A stretch of DNA of 64,000 bases from Trypanosoma brucei gambiense DAL972 (Eukaryota; Euglenozoa; Kinetoplastea; Trypanosomatida; Trypanosomatidae), in the NCBI RefSeq assembly GCF_000210295.1, contig NC_026738.1, positions 62,001 through 126,000 on the forward strand. Reading direction: 5' to 3'. A program made the position numbers and the translations under genes. A model generated the notes under the pieces. The model worked only from the letters and a program-made list of their open reading frames with translations. It did no database searches and was not told where the DNA came from. Positions 1 through 12,311 of this stretch are shown one piece after another; position 1 is the first letter of the stretch, and every line of letters starts with the position of its first letter.

Positions 1-3000
1 CGTATGAACCACCCGTTGGCAGGGAAACATTCCAACGCTCGCAATACAGTGCCAATAGTCGCTCTCGCTGTGGAGCTTTGAAGGTACTGAGTAAGGAATG
101 CAGGGCATCTGAAATAGTTTGTGCCGATCCACTCAGCTTCAGGCTGTCAAAACTTAAACTGTTCGAGGAAAAGCTGAAGTTCTCGACATCTTCATCAAAA
201 TAAAACCCACGATCCAAGCGGAGCCCAGCGAATGCACGGCCGGGAACGGCATTCAATTGGTACATTACAATAGGCTCAGGAACACCACGCAACGCAACAG
301 GTCCAAGCGAGGTCGCATCAAGTTGGTCACGCTCCTCAGTGCTCAGTGACATGTACGCCGCATACGTCAGCAGCACTTGCCCACCATTTGTCACACTTTC
401 TGTGCGCGCAGCCGTGTTTGGTGTGCGTCCGTAGTAGTCGTATCCTTTTGTTACTTCATCATGTCGGATATCACATAACCCGGTGTGGATTCCGATTCTT
501 ACACGCAGCCCATTCCACAACTGGCGGTAAACCTCGGGATCCAGACGTGCACTTGGTGGAATATAGTGATCATCATCCTCAGCTTTCTGCATCTCGGAAT
601 TGCGGTAGAAATCATCGAAAACAGTTGTCCCCCAACAGTGTTGCAGGAATGATCGCTGAATGTCACTCGCGAGTTCCACAGCGGTGGATGCACTGCGGCA
701 GGCAATCATAAAGGAGTCCCCAACAGTCTTCACCTCGTAACAACCATACTGCATGATGAGTGAACGGATCATAGTGTGATGAGCCAACACGGCATCGGGC
801 ATCAGTTCCGGGTGAGTAGACCACTGCGCAGTGCTGCTTTCGATGTCCGTACAAACAATGGTTACAACGCCACATTCACCACCCCGTAGCATCTCAAACA
901 TTGGAACACACACTTCACTGTCGTTGATAAATGTAACTGGGTCACTTGACGACTTGGGCCCAGTATCCCGTTGTCCACGGACGCGCACAAACAAGCACAG
1001 AAGCACACACAATGCAATAGCAAGTGCAACAAAGAAAACAGAACCAACAATTATACCGGCAAGTTGTGAAGGACTAAGGGAAGACTCATCCATTACAGCA
1101 TACTCCAAAGATGGCGTCACACCCCGACTCAGTACAGGCACACGGGGGTCTAGTACCCGAGACATCGACCACACAGAAATGTTTCCCGCCCCAAAATTAG
1201 TCTCGCAACGGTTAGCCGCCGTTACACGTCCCTTAACACACTCAACATCACTGTACGGTCCGTAGTGCATGTCATCCACACGAATGTTTGATTCTGTGTA
1301 AAAAAAATCAACTAACAACGAGGGGTTTATCCTCTTCATGCGTGGAACGATGCTTCGAAGCAGACGCGCAGTGGCAAAGCCCCGCAACCTCAGCGGTGTC
1401 CATGTAGATTCACGGGGGTTGTAGGCATGAAACATTGCAACTGTATCCGATTCCGTATTTTTATCGGCCCAGTGTGGTAGATTCGTCGCGAACACAAGTC
1501 GTGAGGCGCTTACAACTGCCGCAGGGGTCGCATTAAATGCTTCCACAAACTCATCATACAATTGAGTGACTTCGGAGAAGAGAACATACACGCGTCTATC
1601 ATTTCGAGATTGGAGATACTGTGCAATCGCATGGGCATCTGGAGGTGTGAGGCCGATGGCCACAACATCCCCACTGCTTGGTAGATGGTCCACCAGAGTG
1701 TCACTCTCTTTAAGCAACAACATTGACTTAAGTGCCACATCAAATGTCATTAGCGATTTGTTGAGTACATCACCAATTACTTCCGCCCTTTTACTTCGAA
1801 TAGCGGCAGACACGGCACCGGTAGAGGCATTTGAGAGGTGCATAGCAAGCACGTACAATTGTTGCCGTACCGTAGGCGAGAGCAGTAACACATTTCTATT
1901 GAAACGATTGATCCGAGGATAAAGCAGCAGTGGATCGACGAATACAGGGCCGGGAAGTTCCAGAATATCTTCATCAACAGCACCATAGATGATGAATATC
2001 TCCCTCATATTGAGCAAAGCCTCTAGAACTATGACCCCCATCTGCGTGCTTAGTGGAAGAACATCAAAGTGTAAAATATCTTCTCCGAAATCATCAAGAA
2101 TGAGAGGAGCTGAAGACACACCTTCGTACCATCTCTTGGCGGAACGATAAGAAAAAAAATAATCACTCAAGTGCATGACAAAACCACTCAATGGAATACT
2201 GATCTTCACGTCTCTACTCGAACACTGTGATGCACCCCACATCAAGAAACCATTTATTACGGGGTACATACGAAACCCATCCACGACTTCCTTCATGTAA
2301 ACAGCGCTTCCACCCTGATTGCAGTTGCACATAGCACCCTGCATGGACGCAAACTCGCCGCACTCATTACCATAGTCACCCACGACAAGGTCATCCACAA
2401 CGTAACGACGCTGGCGGTACAGAGAGTCCATAAAGGCCGTGCGGTCCGTCAACACATCAGTACTGTGTAGTGCCTGCGAAAGGATCTCACCAGTGAGCCA
2501 TCCAGTCATCATCAGATCAGAAATGGCCTCGTCGGTACTAAAGTGTGGGGGTTTCGAAAAGCCACCCCATTCACTATTGGATTTTAAATGGTTATCCATC
2601 TCCTCCCGAAACCGCCGGACAGACGCAAGGGTTAGTAAATTCGAAGGAGGAATTGTGCCCGTGATGATTAATTGACCATCGTTCAGAGACACATTGGAAG
2701 CATGCAAAGCGTCACGCCAAGTTCTTATTAGAGGGCCTTGTGATGTCGACGGAGCCAAAACATACATCTGTCTCGTCCGCTCATCCTTCACAATCCTCCC
2801 TATGAACCATTCGGTGGCGGGGTTGCGCACAGGGGCAAACAGGAGCACAGCCTGTGGACGTGTCTCAACAAACTGGTTCCATTCAGCTGCCAGGGCATCT
2901 TCATCTGCTCCAACTCCACCAGCTGCAGCAAATGCACCACAGAGTTCATGGCCCATCATGGATGATATATCCAGAGCGAATTCATACAATGCCTCACCGG

Positions 3001-3541
3001 ATGGTGTTCCCTTCAAGTACGTTATTCCCACACGCGGGAGACCAAGGAAAACAACGGCATAACGGAAAAGTGCAAGTAACTCAGCATTCGGCTCCACACT
3101 TATGAAGTAAAGATGGGGATCCCACTCACGCACTTCAGTGGAGAAAGCGAGTGGGCCGAAACTAACTGCACCGTGTTTACTCAGCTCACCCTTCACCCAC
3201 ATAGTATTGGGTCCGCCAAAGGGACCAAATACAATCATCAGCTTGCCTTCGCTTTCCTTAACCACGGACTCGAAGAACTCAGCGACGGGAGTATCGTATG
3301 ATGGTGGTCGAATGAAAGAAACCCTTGCCTTGGAGTTTGTTTTCCAACCGCGAGCTGTCAGGGATGCGTCAAAACCAGCGTTAAGTGAATCCACCTCCAC
3401 CTCCTGAACATCAGGGCTATACATCAGGGAGAGGACATTTATTGTTATATTGTCTTCAGCCCTTCCTGTAGTTGAGAAGGAAAGCAATAGAAATAGTAGC
3501 TGCAGAAGCGGTAGCGACAACTTCGACAGCAGTGAGGTCAT
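1..3541 (-). CDS. GRESAG4: Receptor-type adenylate cyclase (ESAG4/GRESAG4 family), 3' end outside the window
   Basis: This gene encodes a receptor-like class III adenylate cyclase making cAMP at the trypanosome surface or flagellar membrane. The frame is open from the ATG at 3541 to the left edge: 1180 codons, against about 1200-1260 for the family, so only the C-terminus is missing. An N-terminal signal segment (residues 1 to about 28) precedes a large ectodomain of the periplasmic-binding-protein-like type. One transmembrane helix lies at about residues 827-852 (LAGIIVGSVFFVALAIALC), then the cyclase domain. Metal-binding aspartates are D899 (in CTDIESST) and D942 (in KTVGDSFM), K938 is the predicted adenine-contacting lysine, and N1042 and R1046 match the Asn/Arg transition-state pair. 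All key residues are present, so activity is expected. Position 897 is Cys, where I recall Phe in family members. The ligand is unknown. Symbol given at family level. Confidence 0.93.
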   Translation of the reverse strand, partial: MTSLLSKLSLPLLQLLFLLLSFSTTGRAEDNITINVLSLMYSPDVQEVEVDSLNAGFDASLTARGWKTNSKARVSFIRPPSYDTPVAEFFESVVKESEGKLMIVFGPFGGPNTMWVKGELSKHGAVSFGPLAFSTEVREWDPHLYFISVEPNAELLALFRYAVVFLGLPRVGITYLKGTPSGEALYEFALDISSMMGHELCGAFAAAGGVGADEDALAAEWNQFVETRPQAVLLFAPVRNPATEWFIGRIVKDERTRQMYVLAPSTSQGPLIRTWRDALHASNVSLNDGQLIITGTIPPSNLLTLASVRRFREEMDNHLKSNSEWGGFSKPPHFSTDEAISDLMMTGWLTGEILSQALHSTDVLTDRTAFMDSLYRQRRYVVDDLVVGDYGNECGEFASMQGAMCNCNQGGSAVYMKEVVDGFRMYPVINGFLMWGASQCSSRDVKISIPLSGFVMHLSDYFFSYRSAKRWYEGVSSAPLILDDFGEDILHFDVLPLSTQMGVIVLEALLNMREIFIIYGAVDEDILELPGPVFVDPLLLYPRINRFNRNVLLLSPTVRQQLYVLAMHLSNASTGAVSAAIRSKRAEVIGDVLNKSLMTFDVALKSMLLLKESDTLVDHLPSSGDVVAIGLTPPDAHAIAQYLQSRNDRRVYVLFSEVTQLYDEFVEAFNATPAAVVSASRLVFATNLPHWADKNTESDTVAMFHAYNPRESTWTPLRLRGFATARLLRSIVPRMKRINPSLLVDFFYTESNIRVDDMHYGPYSDVECVKGRVTAANRCETNFGAGNISVWSMSRVLDPRVPVLSRGVTPSLEYAVMDESSLSPSQLAGIIVGSVFFVALAIALCVLLCLFVRVRGQRDTGPKSSSDPVTFINDSEVCVPMFEMLRGGECGVVTIVCTDIESSTAQWSTHPELMPDAVLAHHTMIRSLIMQYGCYEVKTVGDSFMIACRSASTAVELASDIQRSFLQHCWGTTVFDDFYRNSEMQKAEDDDHYIPPSARLDPEVYRQLWNGLRVRIGIHTGLCDIRHDEVTKGYDYYGRTPNTAARTESVTNGGQVLLTYAAYMSLSTEERDQLDATSLGPVALRGVPEPIVMYQLNAVPGRAFAGLRLDRGFYFDEDVENFSFSSNSLSFDSLKLSGSAQTISDALHSLLSTFKAPQRERLLALYCERWNVSLPTGGSY

Positions 3542-6500
3542 GCGTACTTTTAACTTGTTCGTGTGATCTTAAATACTACGTGAGGAAATGGAAGGAATGA
3601 AACGATACAGAGGCAACTGATAGGTTTTGCGAAAGAAACACCAGGGAATCACATGCGCACAGAAACAAATCATCACAAAGGGTGATACAGCTGCATGGAA
3701 TGAATGTTGAAACGAGTCCGTATAAACTTATTCTGCGAATTTTTTTCAATCCATCAGCGATGTGAGCCTTAATTTAAGAACACCGCAAATAATGAGGAAA
3801 AGAAACCAAAAATTAAGCTATAGGCCCATTGATATCCAATGAGACCTGTTCCTGTTTGCAAAATCGTGATAAATTCTAAAGGGGGAGGCACATTTGCTTG
3901 AGGCAGTTTATCCAAACATTACAGCGTGAGTTAGTCGTTGTCAGACGCTCAGTGAGTTAATATCCAATTAGGTAAACAATTGGGTTCACCCTATTTAAAG
4001 GTTCTCCAGTGGCAAGTATTGTATTGTACCTCGACCATATTTGTGGTTTTCTGAGTTTGCCATTTCGCATGGAAGGCACAGCGTAACCGCAAAGAATGAT
4101 AGCGTCCCCCAGTTCCTTTTCTGCTGTTATTCCTGCCCAGCTGCTTCACCAGACCATTCATGTTTCTACTCTCACAGACATGCTTGTTTCTCTGTCTTGT
4201 GCTACAGCCTCAAACAGTGGATGAGGCCTTAGTGCGGTGAAACATTACGGCACATATTCTCGTATTCACTCACACAAATACACAGATGCAAGCGCCGGTA
4301 ACTGCGCTCCCCAATACGTAAACCTTCCAACCAACTGGAATGTGGGCCACTCGAAAGAACCACAATACATTCTTCTCAGAAAGTTCTTTATTAAATAATG
4401 TGACAAATCCCACTGGTGCAGTCACATCTCCCGTCCTCCACAAACTCAAGTACTACCTGCATCCAGTTGAAGTGGTATCCCTACTTTCAAAAAGTTATCG
4501 TGGAACTGCAAATTCCATGTGAGTTATTGCGCCGGCCGTAACCACTTTTGGTGAGTTTCATGATGTTTGGTACGTAAAGCCCCGATGTTTCCATGGTTTG
4601 AAAATCCATCAAGAAACAAACAAAAGAAACATTCCCCCCCCCATCAGCACATTCCATTAAATGAAAAACAAATACATATACAAGGTTTCAACACATATGC
4701 AAACACGTGCATACACCCAGCCAGACTGCTTCCTCTGTTGCACTCATGCCGTCTCGCAAACTCTCCGACAGGTCAACGGAGAAACACAAAACTTAGAGTC
4801 CTGCCGGTTTCACACACTTATGTGTGACAAAAAATATTTACAGTAAAAAAACGTATTTTGAGGGGGAGAGTTTCAGAAAACAGTTCCACAAAGACATACA
4901 TAACAAACAAGAAAATCCTTAGCACATCACAATCCAAATCAAACAAATGAGCGAACGTCTTTTTATTCTTTAGCATCGATAAAGGGGACAAACAAGGGAA
5001 ACAGAATAATACCACCTATCCTTTGTCCCTCCCATCTACCGTTGTAACTATGTAAGAGATAATAAACGCTTCAATGCAAGAAAAAAGGAATCCATTACAC
5101 GGTACGTTACTCCGATGCACAATAACAAAGTATTTTATCCTTCTTAACCCCCTCTACATAGCACCGCTGCCTCTTATGTTTTTGAGCATCTGCTTTGCAA
5201 AATAAGTCCAGCTGAAGTCAGTAACTTGTACGTTCCGCTACAGCGCCTTCAAATAAGGACAGTGGAAACGTAGATGGAATCAAAAAATGGGTTTAAATTG
5301 TTTGTTTTTGCTCTCGCTTGATGGGATTGATCTATATTGTTTGCATATGCCGTTGTTTGACGACATTTTATGCAAATTTGGATGAATTTGTACAACCCCC
5401 TTCCACATTTTTCTCATATCTCCGTAAAAATCGTTCTATTGCAAATTCTATTGAGTAGTAGACAAAAAAATCTGTACGTTTCTTTCTTACTTCTTTTAGT
5501 GCACAGAGTGGACACTGTTTTGCTTAATGGCACCTAGTTGAAAGTGGAACAGTATCCAATACTTTACCAAATAAGATAGTTGTCGGACCGCTACAACAGC
5601 AACAACACGTGCCTTACCTATCCACCTTTTACGATCATTTTCTAATATTGTGAGTGTGAACACGTCATCGCTCGCTGACGGTTAGAGGGTAATCCAGCAG
5701 AAAATGCAGAACGTTCTCCCCACAACAATTGACTGCCGAACGAAACGGCCAAATGCATGAAGGCAAATGTTAGCGAAAGTCTATCGTAAATTCATTAAGC
5801 GACATTGTGGCTATCAAAGAACACGCAAGTGAAAAAATGGTTGCTCGTACAAGGTAGTGCGACGGCAAAGAAAAAAATGTCGTTTGATAGCGATATTGAC
5901 AACCCCCTTTTGATAATTTCAAGGACGACTATGTGTCATAACACTCGACGATGCACAAAACAGGAACGCAACCACAGAAAATTAAAATGAATATCACTCC
6001 ACAAAACATACTGTGGGTATGAAGAGAGGAACGCAGACCGCCGTTGGCTCATATTTCGGCACCTTTGGACATAGATTTCCGAGTCATGATAACGCGTAGG
6101 ATAACTGACAGCGGTCCCAACTCTACGATGGCGGCCTTTAACGACCGTGTGGCTCCTACGAAATTTGTCACAACGCGAGCGATGCACACGGCACATAAAA
6201 AGGAAGGTGTGGTAAAGCCGTCCGGAGGAACATGAGACAAAAAACTGCGGAATGAAAAGGATGTTGTTCCAACGAGGGGATCTACGGGCACACATTATGT
6301 CAAATGAAGCGGATATCTGGGACCGTTCAGCCTACAATCTCCTATCGCAGCAACATACGGTTATTAGGGCCCTGGTCCACGTGTGACTACAGCTTGACTT
6401 GCACATAAGAGATATAATTCTGAACTGCTGTTGTCACTACCTAAACCCCTTCTTTATTCTCACCAAAAATTTTTAAAAAAAGAGAGATGATAGGGGCTTA

Positions 6501-9500
6501 ATTGCATACAGAGAGCGCACACATAGTCGAAGAACCTTATAACCACACCGCGATAAAGGAAGGTTAACTGGATTCTTCCCCTCCTTCTCGGAGGAAGCCC
6601 CGATCCCGCAAATACAGCAACTGAACGCTCGGCTTTACGCGGGCTCGAAGCCTGATGCACCGTTACGGTAAATCCACAACACAGCCACAAAAATATAAGA
6701 AACATGATGACCGCGCTCTGTGAAGTAAGATCTATTTAAATGCAATACGGGATTGCGCAAACGCAAGCAAAGATTTGAAAGAAAGAAAGAAGTGGAAGGA
6801 TAGAGATGTCTAGCAGTTATAATCACTACACGTGTCTTATCCTCAGTATGTCCTCTTCTCCCCGCACTAACCGAAACAGAACGGACAAATAAATGTCCAA
6901 ATGTTTATGCTACTGCTTCAAATGGCAAAAAGCACTTGGTTGTCAAAGTTAAACACAAGCCTTCCTCACCTTACCTCTGCTCCCTACTCGTTATGTTACA
7001 CACCGAGCCAAGCAGCAGCAGAAACTGCCACTGACGTTAGATCCAAACAAACGGCTCCCCCAACAACAAAAATATATACGTCACAACACTCCATGTTTAG
7101 TTCCCCAAACCCCTACGTAACTAGAAAAAAACGCGAGGCAACAATAATGTGGATACCCTCAGCCAAACATGTTGAATTTCCTTCAACGAATAAATTTGTC
7201 GACACCTCCTTTTTTTTTCCAAAGCGCCGCGCGCGAAAGGGCGGAGACAGCACACATAATGAGGAATGGGTCGCTAATACATTCACGCTAGTTTTCGCCG
7301 CTGCTGCTGCGTCCTAACGAGTGGAGATTGTTTGATTTCCCTTTCTTGTTCCTACCTTTCCATGGTAACCTACGCCGACGCATCCCCCACCTTGAAACAA
7401 GTGAACGTATACGAAACCAACAGATTGGCGAATAAACAAAAGCATTTGTTAGATTCTCCCCTCCCCCCCCCCCCCCCGCCGCCGACGACTCAACAAGTCT
7501 GGTCACATTTATAATAGTGAACTACCCACATACACAAACGCACCACCACCACCACATCAAACATGACATGACATGACATGACCGTAAGTAGACAGAAGTT
7601 TCACCAAACTTGCCATGAGTATTATCGTAAATATGTACAAGCAAGGGCAGTACTTTTGGTTTGTAGGTGAGCAAATGAGCTGAAGCATTCAACAAAGGGA
7701 GAAAAGAAAAAAGAAAAGGAACGACCCTAGTTGAGGGGTCAACATACCCGTCGAAAGGTCTCATGCAGCGAAGATCCCGAGTAAATAGAGAACATCCACC
7801 CCAGCGGGCAGCAGTAGGTGCAGCCATCACAGGGGCACGGCGATACTTTGCTGATAACATTTATGCGCTCATGAACTACACAACGCGCATGTAGTCATTT
7901 CACTTCGACAATGTTGTGCATTTATTCTTTCTGGTTGCCACTCTTTGGTTAACGGCACCTGAACCCAGTCCGTTCTAATGGCACAATCCCGGCACTCACG
8001 ACCCACAATACCCCAGCTCCTCCACATGTTGATACCTAAAGACCGAAAAGAGAAAAAAGACCGCCAACCCCCCTGCGTTGGGACTCGACCCCGCAGTCCG
8101 ACCATCTAGGGGGAAATTAGACGAAGAGGACCCGCCACCGCACCCCGAGCCCAGATTCGAGAGTCAGCAGCTACAGGGGCTCCCTAAACCACAGCAAACC
8201 CCCAGAACACGGCACCCTCGAATGGGAAAATACGTTTCTGTGACCTTGAGAGGACGGAAAGCACCGGCAATGGGACTGGAGGGTGAAGCAAAGGAGCGGC
8301 CACAACCACCGCCCACGGGGCCGGCAAGCGGACGGCGCCATGTGTGAGAAAATTGGGCCCTACACCACGCATAAAGAATGCGCAAAAAATTAAGGCAACA
8401 CTCAAAATCACAAGCCAATGCAATGACTTCGATGAAACGTTACCACACTTAATGAGTTGCCAGTGGTTAAAATTTTTTCATGGACAGTGTGTTTCAAAAG
8501 GAGTGACCATACGGGCGTATAGAGTTTCGGAGACGATTTGCGTAGTTTCTCCCAGCAGTGTAATGGCACCGCCAAGTGCGCGTGCTCTCGTGAGTGAGAC
8601 AAGATATCTCATCCATCCTTCCCTCGTACCATCCCTTCCTAACCCCACTGAAGGATCCGACAACACAAGCAGCACACGCAGCGATCACTAGCAGGGATCA
8701 ACTGTCACACGCGGAAAAGGGAAGGAGAAAAAGAAAAAGAAGGTGGGGTCGATATCATCGAAAAGAGAATTTGTGGCAGAAAGGACGGTTGCCTGGTATC
8801 CCTAGAATGAGCGCAGTGCGGGGAAGCTCGTGGTTCCGTTTGCTGCGTACTGCAATGTTAAAGGGCTAAAAGAGTAAAAGAAAACATCGGAAACAGAGGG
8901 AGCCATGCGATGTATAAAGAAAAGGCGGCCCCTACAAATGTACTGAGGAATTTAAACAGAAAAGGCGGTAACGTCAACGCTACCCGGTTCATATGGACGA
9001 CAAATCTTGAATCCCCGGAGGAATTACTGCGGAGTGCGGCTTTTCTGGAATCCTGCGAAAGGGATGATCCAAGCTTACCTTGCATGGTCATGTGTGAAAG
9101 ATGAGCCAACGTGTGCCCCGTCTCGGTGTTCAGGCGATAAGTGCAATTATATTAGGCTATTTTAACTTTGCCCGGGAAAGGTCAGGGGCAAAGCATGAAT
9201 TTGAGGACACTCACCCGGCCCAACCGTCCCCGGTCCAGCGCCCGGAAGAGGCTGAAAGCGCACTAACCTTTCCCCTTTGAGAGACCCGGCTAGTTGGAAA
9301 AGCGAGTGCAAGCACACTCGAGACTCGCGTTAACAAGCGTACGGCATGTAGGATATAGTTGCGCTCTGGTGCGCCCATCTGGAACTTCTCTTCGTTTTGT
9401 TTGTTTTATTCAGAAAGGGAAAGACACGCACCGCTCTGAGTTGACTTCTGCGTCCCTACTTTTTCACCCCGATGAAAACGCTGGACGTTGACGGCACTGG

Positions 9501-12311
9501 TGAGACGGTGTGCAGCGAGTTCCACCGGCGCGTGGCTGAGTGCGCTGTGGTGTGCTTATGTGCTTTTAATGGCCGCTACCCCCCCCCCCCTGCCTTACCT
9601 GTGCACGTTACGCTACGTCGACGTGCTTGGAGCGCCGGAGTGCCTTACAGAATTTTTTTTGGGGCACACAATATAAGTTGGCCGCTCAGTATATTAAACC
9701 TCTAAATGAAGCGTGCCGTGTAGTAACTCAGTGGTACGCAGCATTTCTATTTATTACGCCTTAAATAATCAGGGTTTCTCGTGCGGATGCAACTATCCGA
9801 TTCTACCGATGTATATCGTTTTCGTACTTCCCTAACGTCGAACGTACATTTACTGCGAACGGAGGTGGGTGATGGTCAAGTTCCTTTGCGTTCAGCAGCG
9901 CGCATAATTTGCCTGACGTTGGGCGCAAAAAGTGAGGGAATATTCGCTTTCCCTCATATTCTATCCTCTCTCGGATCGGAATGTCGACAATCAGCAGGAC
10001 GGATAGCCGCAAACAGTGGTGCTAAACTCCTGCTAGTACCGTCGCATGGACAAGATATAATAAGGGACTGCAAGCTCTTATTTGAATGCGGATGCAATAC
10101 AGCCTGTTACCAGTACATTTGGATCACTCAGCCGCCGTGCGCACGGCGTACAGGGAATTTTTGTGACGTCCCCTTCATATTAGTTGGTCCATTTGGAAGC
10201 ACCGCGATGTGTTGCGAATTATTGGCGGTGCAGTGGCGCTGATCGGTGTAAAATTAATTTCCGTTCCTCGGCTACCTCCGTTTCCTCGTCCGGCAACTAT
10301 CATGTCAATGCTTGCGGTCTAATTAGTAGCATGCTGGCCATACAAAAGCATAGTTGCCATTTCCATGATGTCGGGGATAGTTTACTTTTGTTCGGTGAAG
10401 CCTTGTATTGCCATTTTGAAGTGGTTTACCGTGTACGACTGAGAGGCTCGTTTTTGTGTACGGTGTGTTTGTGGGTGGGTGCTCCCATTGCAAACAAACT
10501 TCAACGCAGCCTCAATTTGCAGAGAAAGCGTCCCAATTCTAACGAGAGTGAGAAGGAAAAGTATTCAGTTGTGCGTAATAATTAACGTGAATCATTGGTT
10601 ACTAGTTAGCAAAAGACTTGGTTTGGAAAGTATGAATTAGGGAAAGTTCCAAAACAATGAATGTATAATTCTCAGCTGCAGAGCAATGCCAACTCCGCGT
10701 AAATATTACCGTATTTTCTTTTCCACGCAATCGCGTGTCATGTTTTCAAATAACGACTCTGCTGATCGCCGTACACTGTCGTGAATCGTAAAGTGTGGTG
10801 AGCCTCTTACTGGCATAGAAGGAGGGGGCATCTACTGAATACAATGTATAGCTTTCTGTACTTCTACCCGTAAGGATTTTGCGGAATTTCGTCAGGTGGA
10901 AGGACGCGCTCAGTTGGTGGGTTTGTGACTTCCAAGTGTTCTGTCGAGCAGCAAAGAAAAAATGAACGGGCCGTGATGAGGTTGTCGAAGTAAACGAAGT
11001 TCATACTATGAATTGTTTCCTTTCGAAAAAGATAGAAAAGGACGAAAACATAGAAGAGGAAGGAGGATGAGACCTCATTCATGATATGTGCAACCCTTCC
11101 GCTTCTTCAGTAATTGCATGCATAGTGTGGTTCGATTAATCAAGCCGATCTGACCGTAAGATTCCATACTTAACTTGGACCGCGTAGCACGGGAAAAACA
11201 CAACTGACGGAGCATTTGCCATCTCTGCAGATAGGAATAAGGTGAGTGTTTGATTAACCTTCATTTGTTGCAGGCATGAGGCACTTGAGTGTATGCACCG
11301 TCGTCAAATAATTGTTGTGTCGTATTTTTCGGAGCAGAGGCTGGTCTTTTTTCTGGTGGAAAAAGTCACGTCCGTTAGGCATGTTGGATACGGGAAAAGA
11401 CTGTTAGCACAAGATTGTTCACGGGCGTTAGACTTCACTGACCGGTTTGCTTGCAAGCTCCTGGAGTGGATGGAACCGAAGTGCGCAATAATAAAAGATA
11501 CTGTTAAGATGCGTTTCACATATGAACTCATCGAGTCGGTACGTTATAATCATCTGACCACATAGGTCCTCTTAAATGATGCATCGATGAGGGGTGGTCC
11601 ACTTGAAAAATCGTGTTGAAGTGAAAGTTTGTTCATCCACTTCAGCCAACTGGTGTTACTGTCAGACAAAGTCTTGTCAGTGCAAAACCTGGACAGAAAA
11701 GGAAAACTCGATGAGTATAAGCTGGTCGTGTATATCAAAGTGCATTTGCGTTGCTTGTGATGTGGTGATTTCGATCATTGCAACAACCATCCTAGTGGCG
11801 CCACCGTTGGCGTTGCTCGTTTGTTGTGGGTCAATCGTCAGCTTCAGTTGTTGAGAACCCTCCGAAGTCGATCCTCGATCTTCTTCCTCAGACTGTCACT
11901 GCCAAGTCACAACGGATTGGTTAATTGTTTTATTTGCAAGGAGAGGAATTTGGCAGGACCCGGTTGGCACCGCCCACACCACTCTGGAGCATATGCTGTC
12001 TGAGTTTCGGGAGACTGGGGCAATGGGGAAGTTAAAAGTGGTTGGGATCCCACATATATACGTGTATGTATATCAAGCTATTAGTCCGCTTTCCTTGTTC
12101 AGTTAACCTCTCCAATGGACTCTTCCATTGAAACTCTTTTTATCGACGTTTGTCGTTCTCTTGCTGGCAGTTGTTTTTGTGGTAGCCGCTTGTCGTCATC
12201 CCAAATTGTTTGTTTTTGTTTTGAACCAGTTCAAAGTGCCGCACATTTTTCTCTTTCGATAGCATTAGTTTGAAAACAGTACAGAAACGAGCACGACATC
12301 CTTTCTACCAA
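3542..12311. other. Divergent strand-switch region without a convincing gene
   Basis: This 8.8-kb stretch lies between the leftward adenylate cyclase and the rightward BPI-like gene, so it is a head-to-head switch, the place where T. brucei normally starts Pol II transcription. I see only short open frames in all six frames and recognise none. The longest with a real ATG is 9787-10242 (+, 151 codons), with no signal peptide or known motif. A run of 15 C lies at 7463-7477, CATGA repeats occur near 7563-7580, and shorter C runs lie near 4635 and 9581. No tRNA passes inspection; a B-box-like sequence near 8089 lacks a proper T-stem. Confidence 0.6.

Noticed and set aside
7990..8110. tRNA-like B box (GGGTCGAGTCC on the - strand near 8089)
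   Set aside because: Flanking bases do not form a T-stem, and no anticodon arm or acceptor stem can be drawn.
9787..10242. 151-codon rightward open frame in the first divergent region
   Set aside because: It has no signal, motif or recognisable family, and a frame of this length can occur by chance in 8.8 kb; kept only as a mention in the region entry.
12270..12311. Upstream extension of the BPI-like frame to a TTG
   Set aside because: Trypanosomes initiate at AUG; a splice acceptor at 12261-12262 and the signal peptide support the ATG at 12312.
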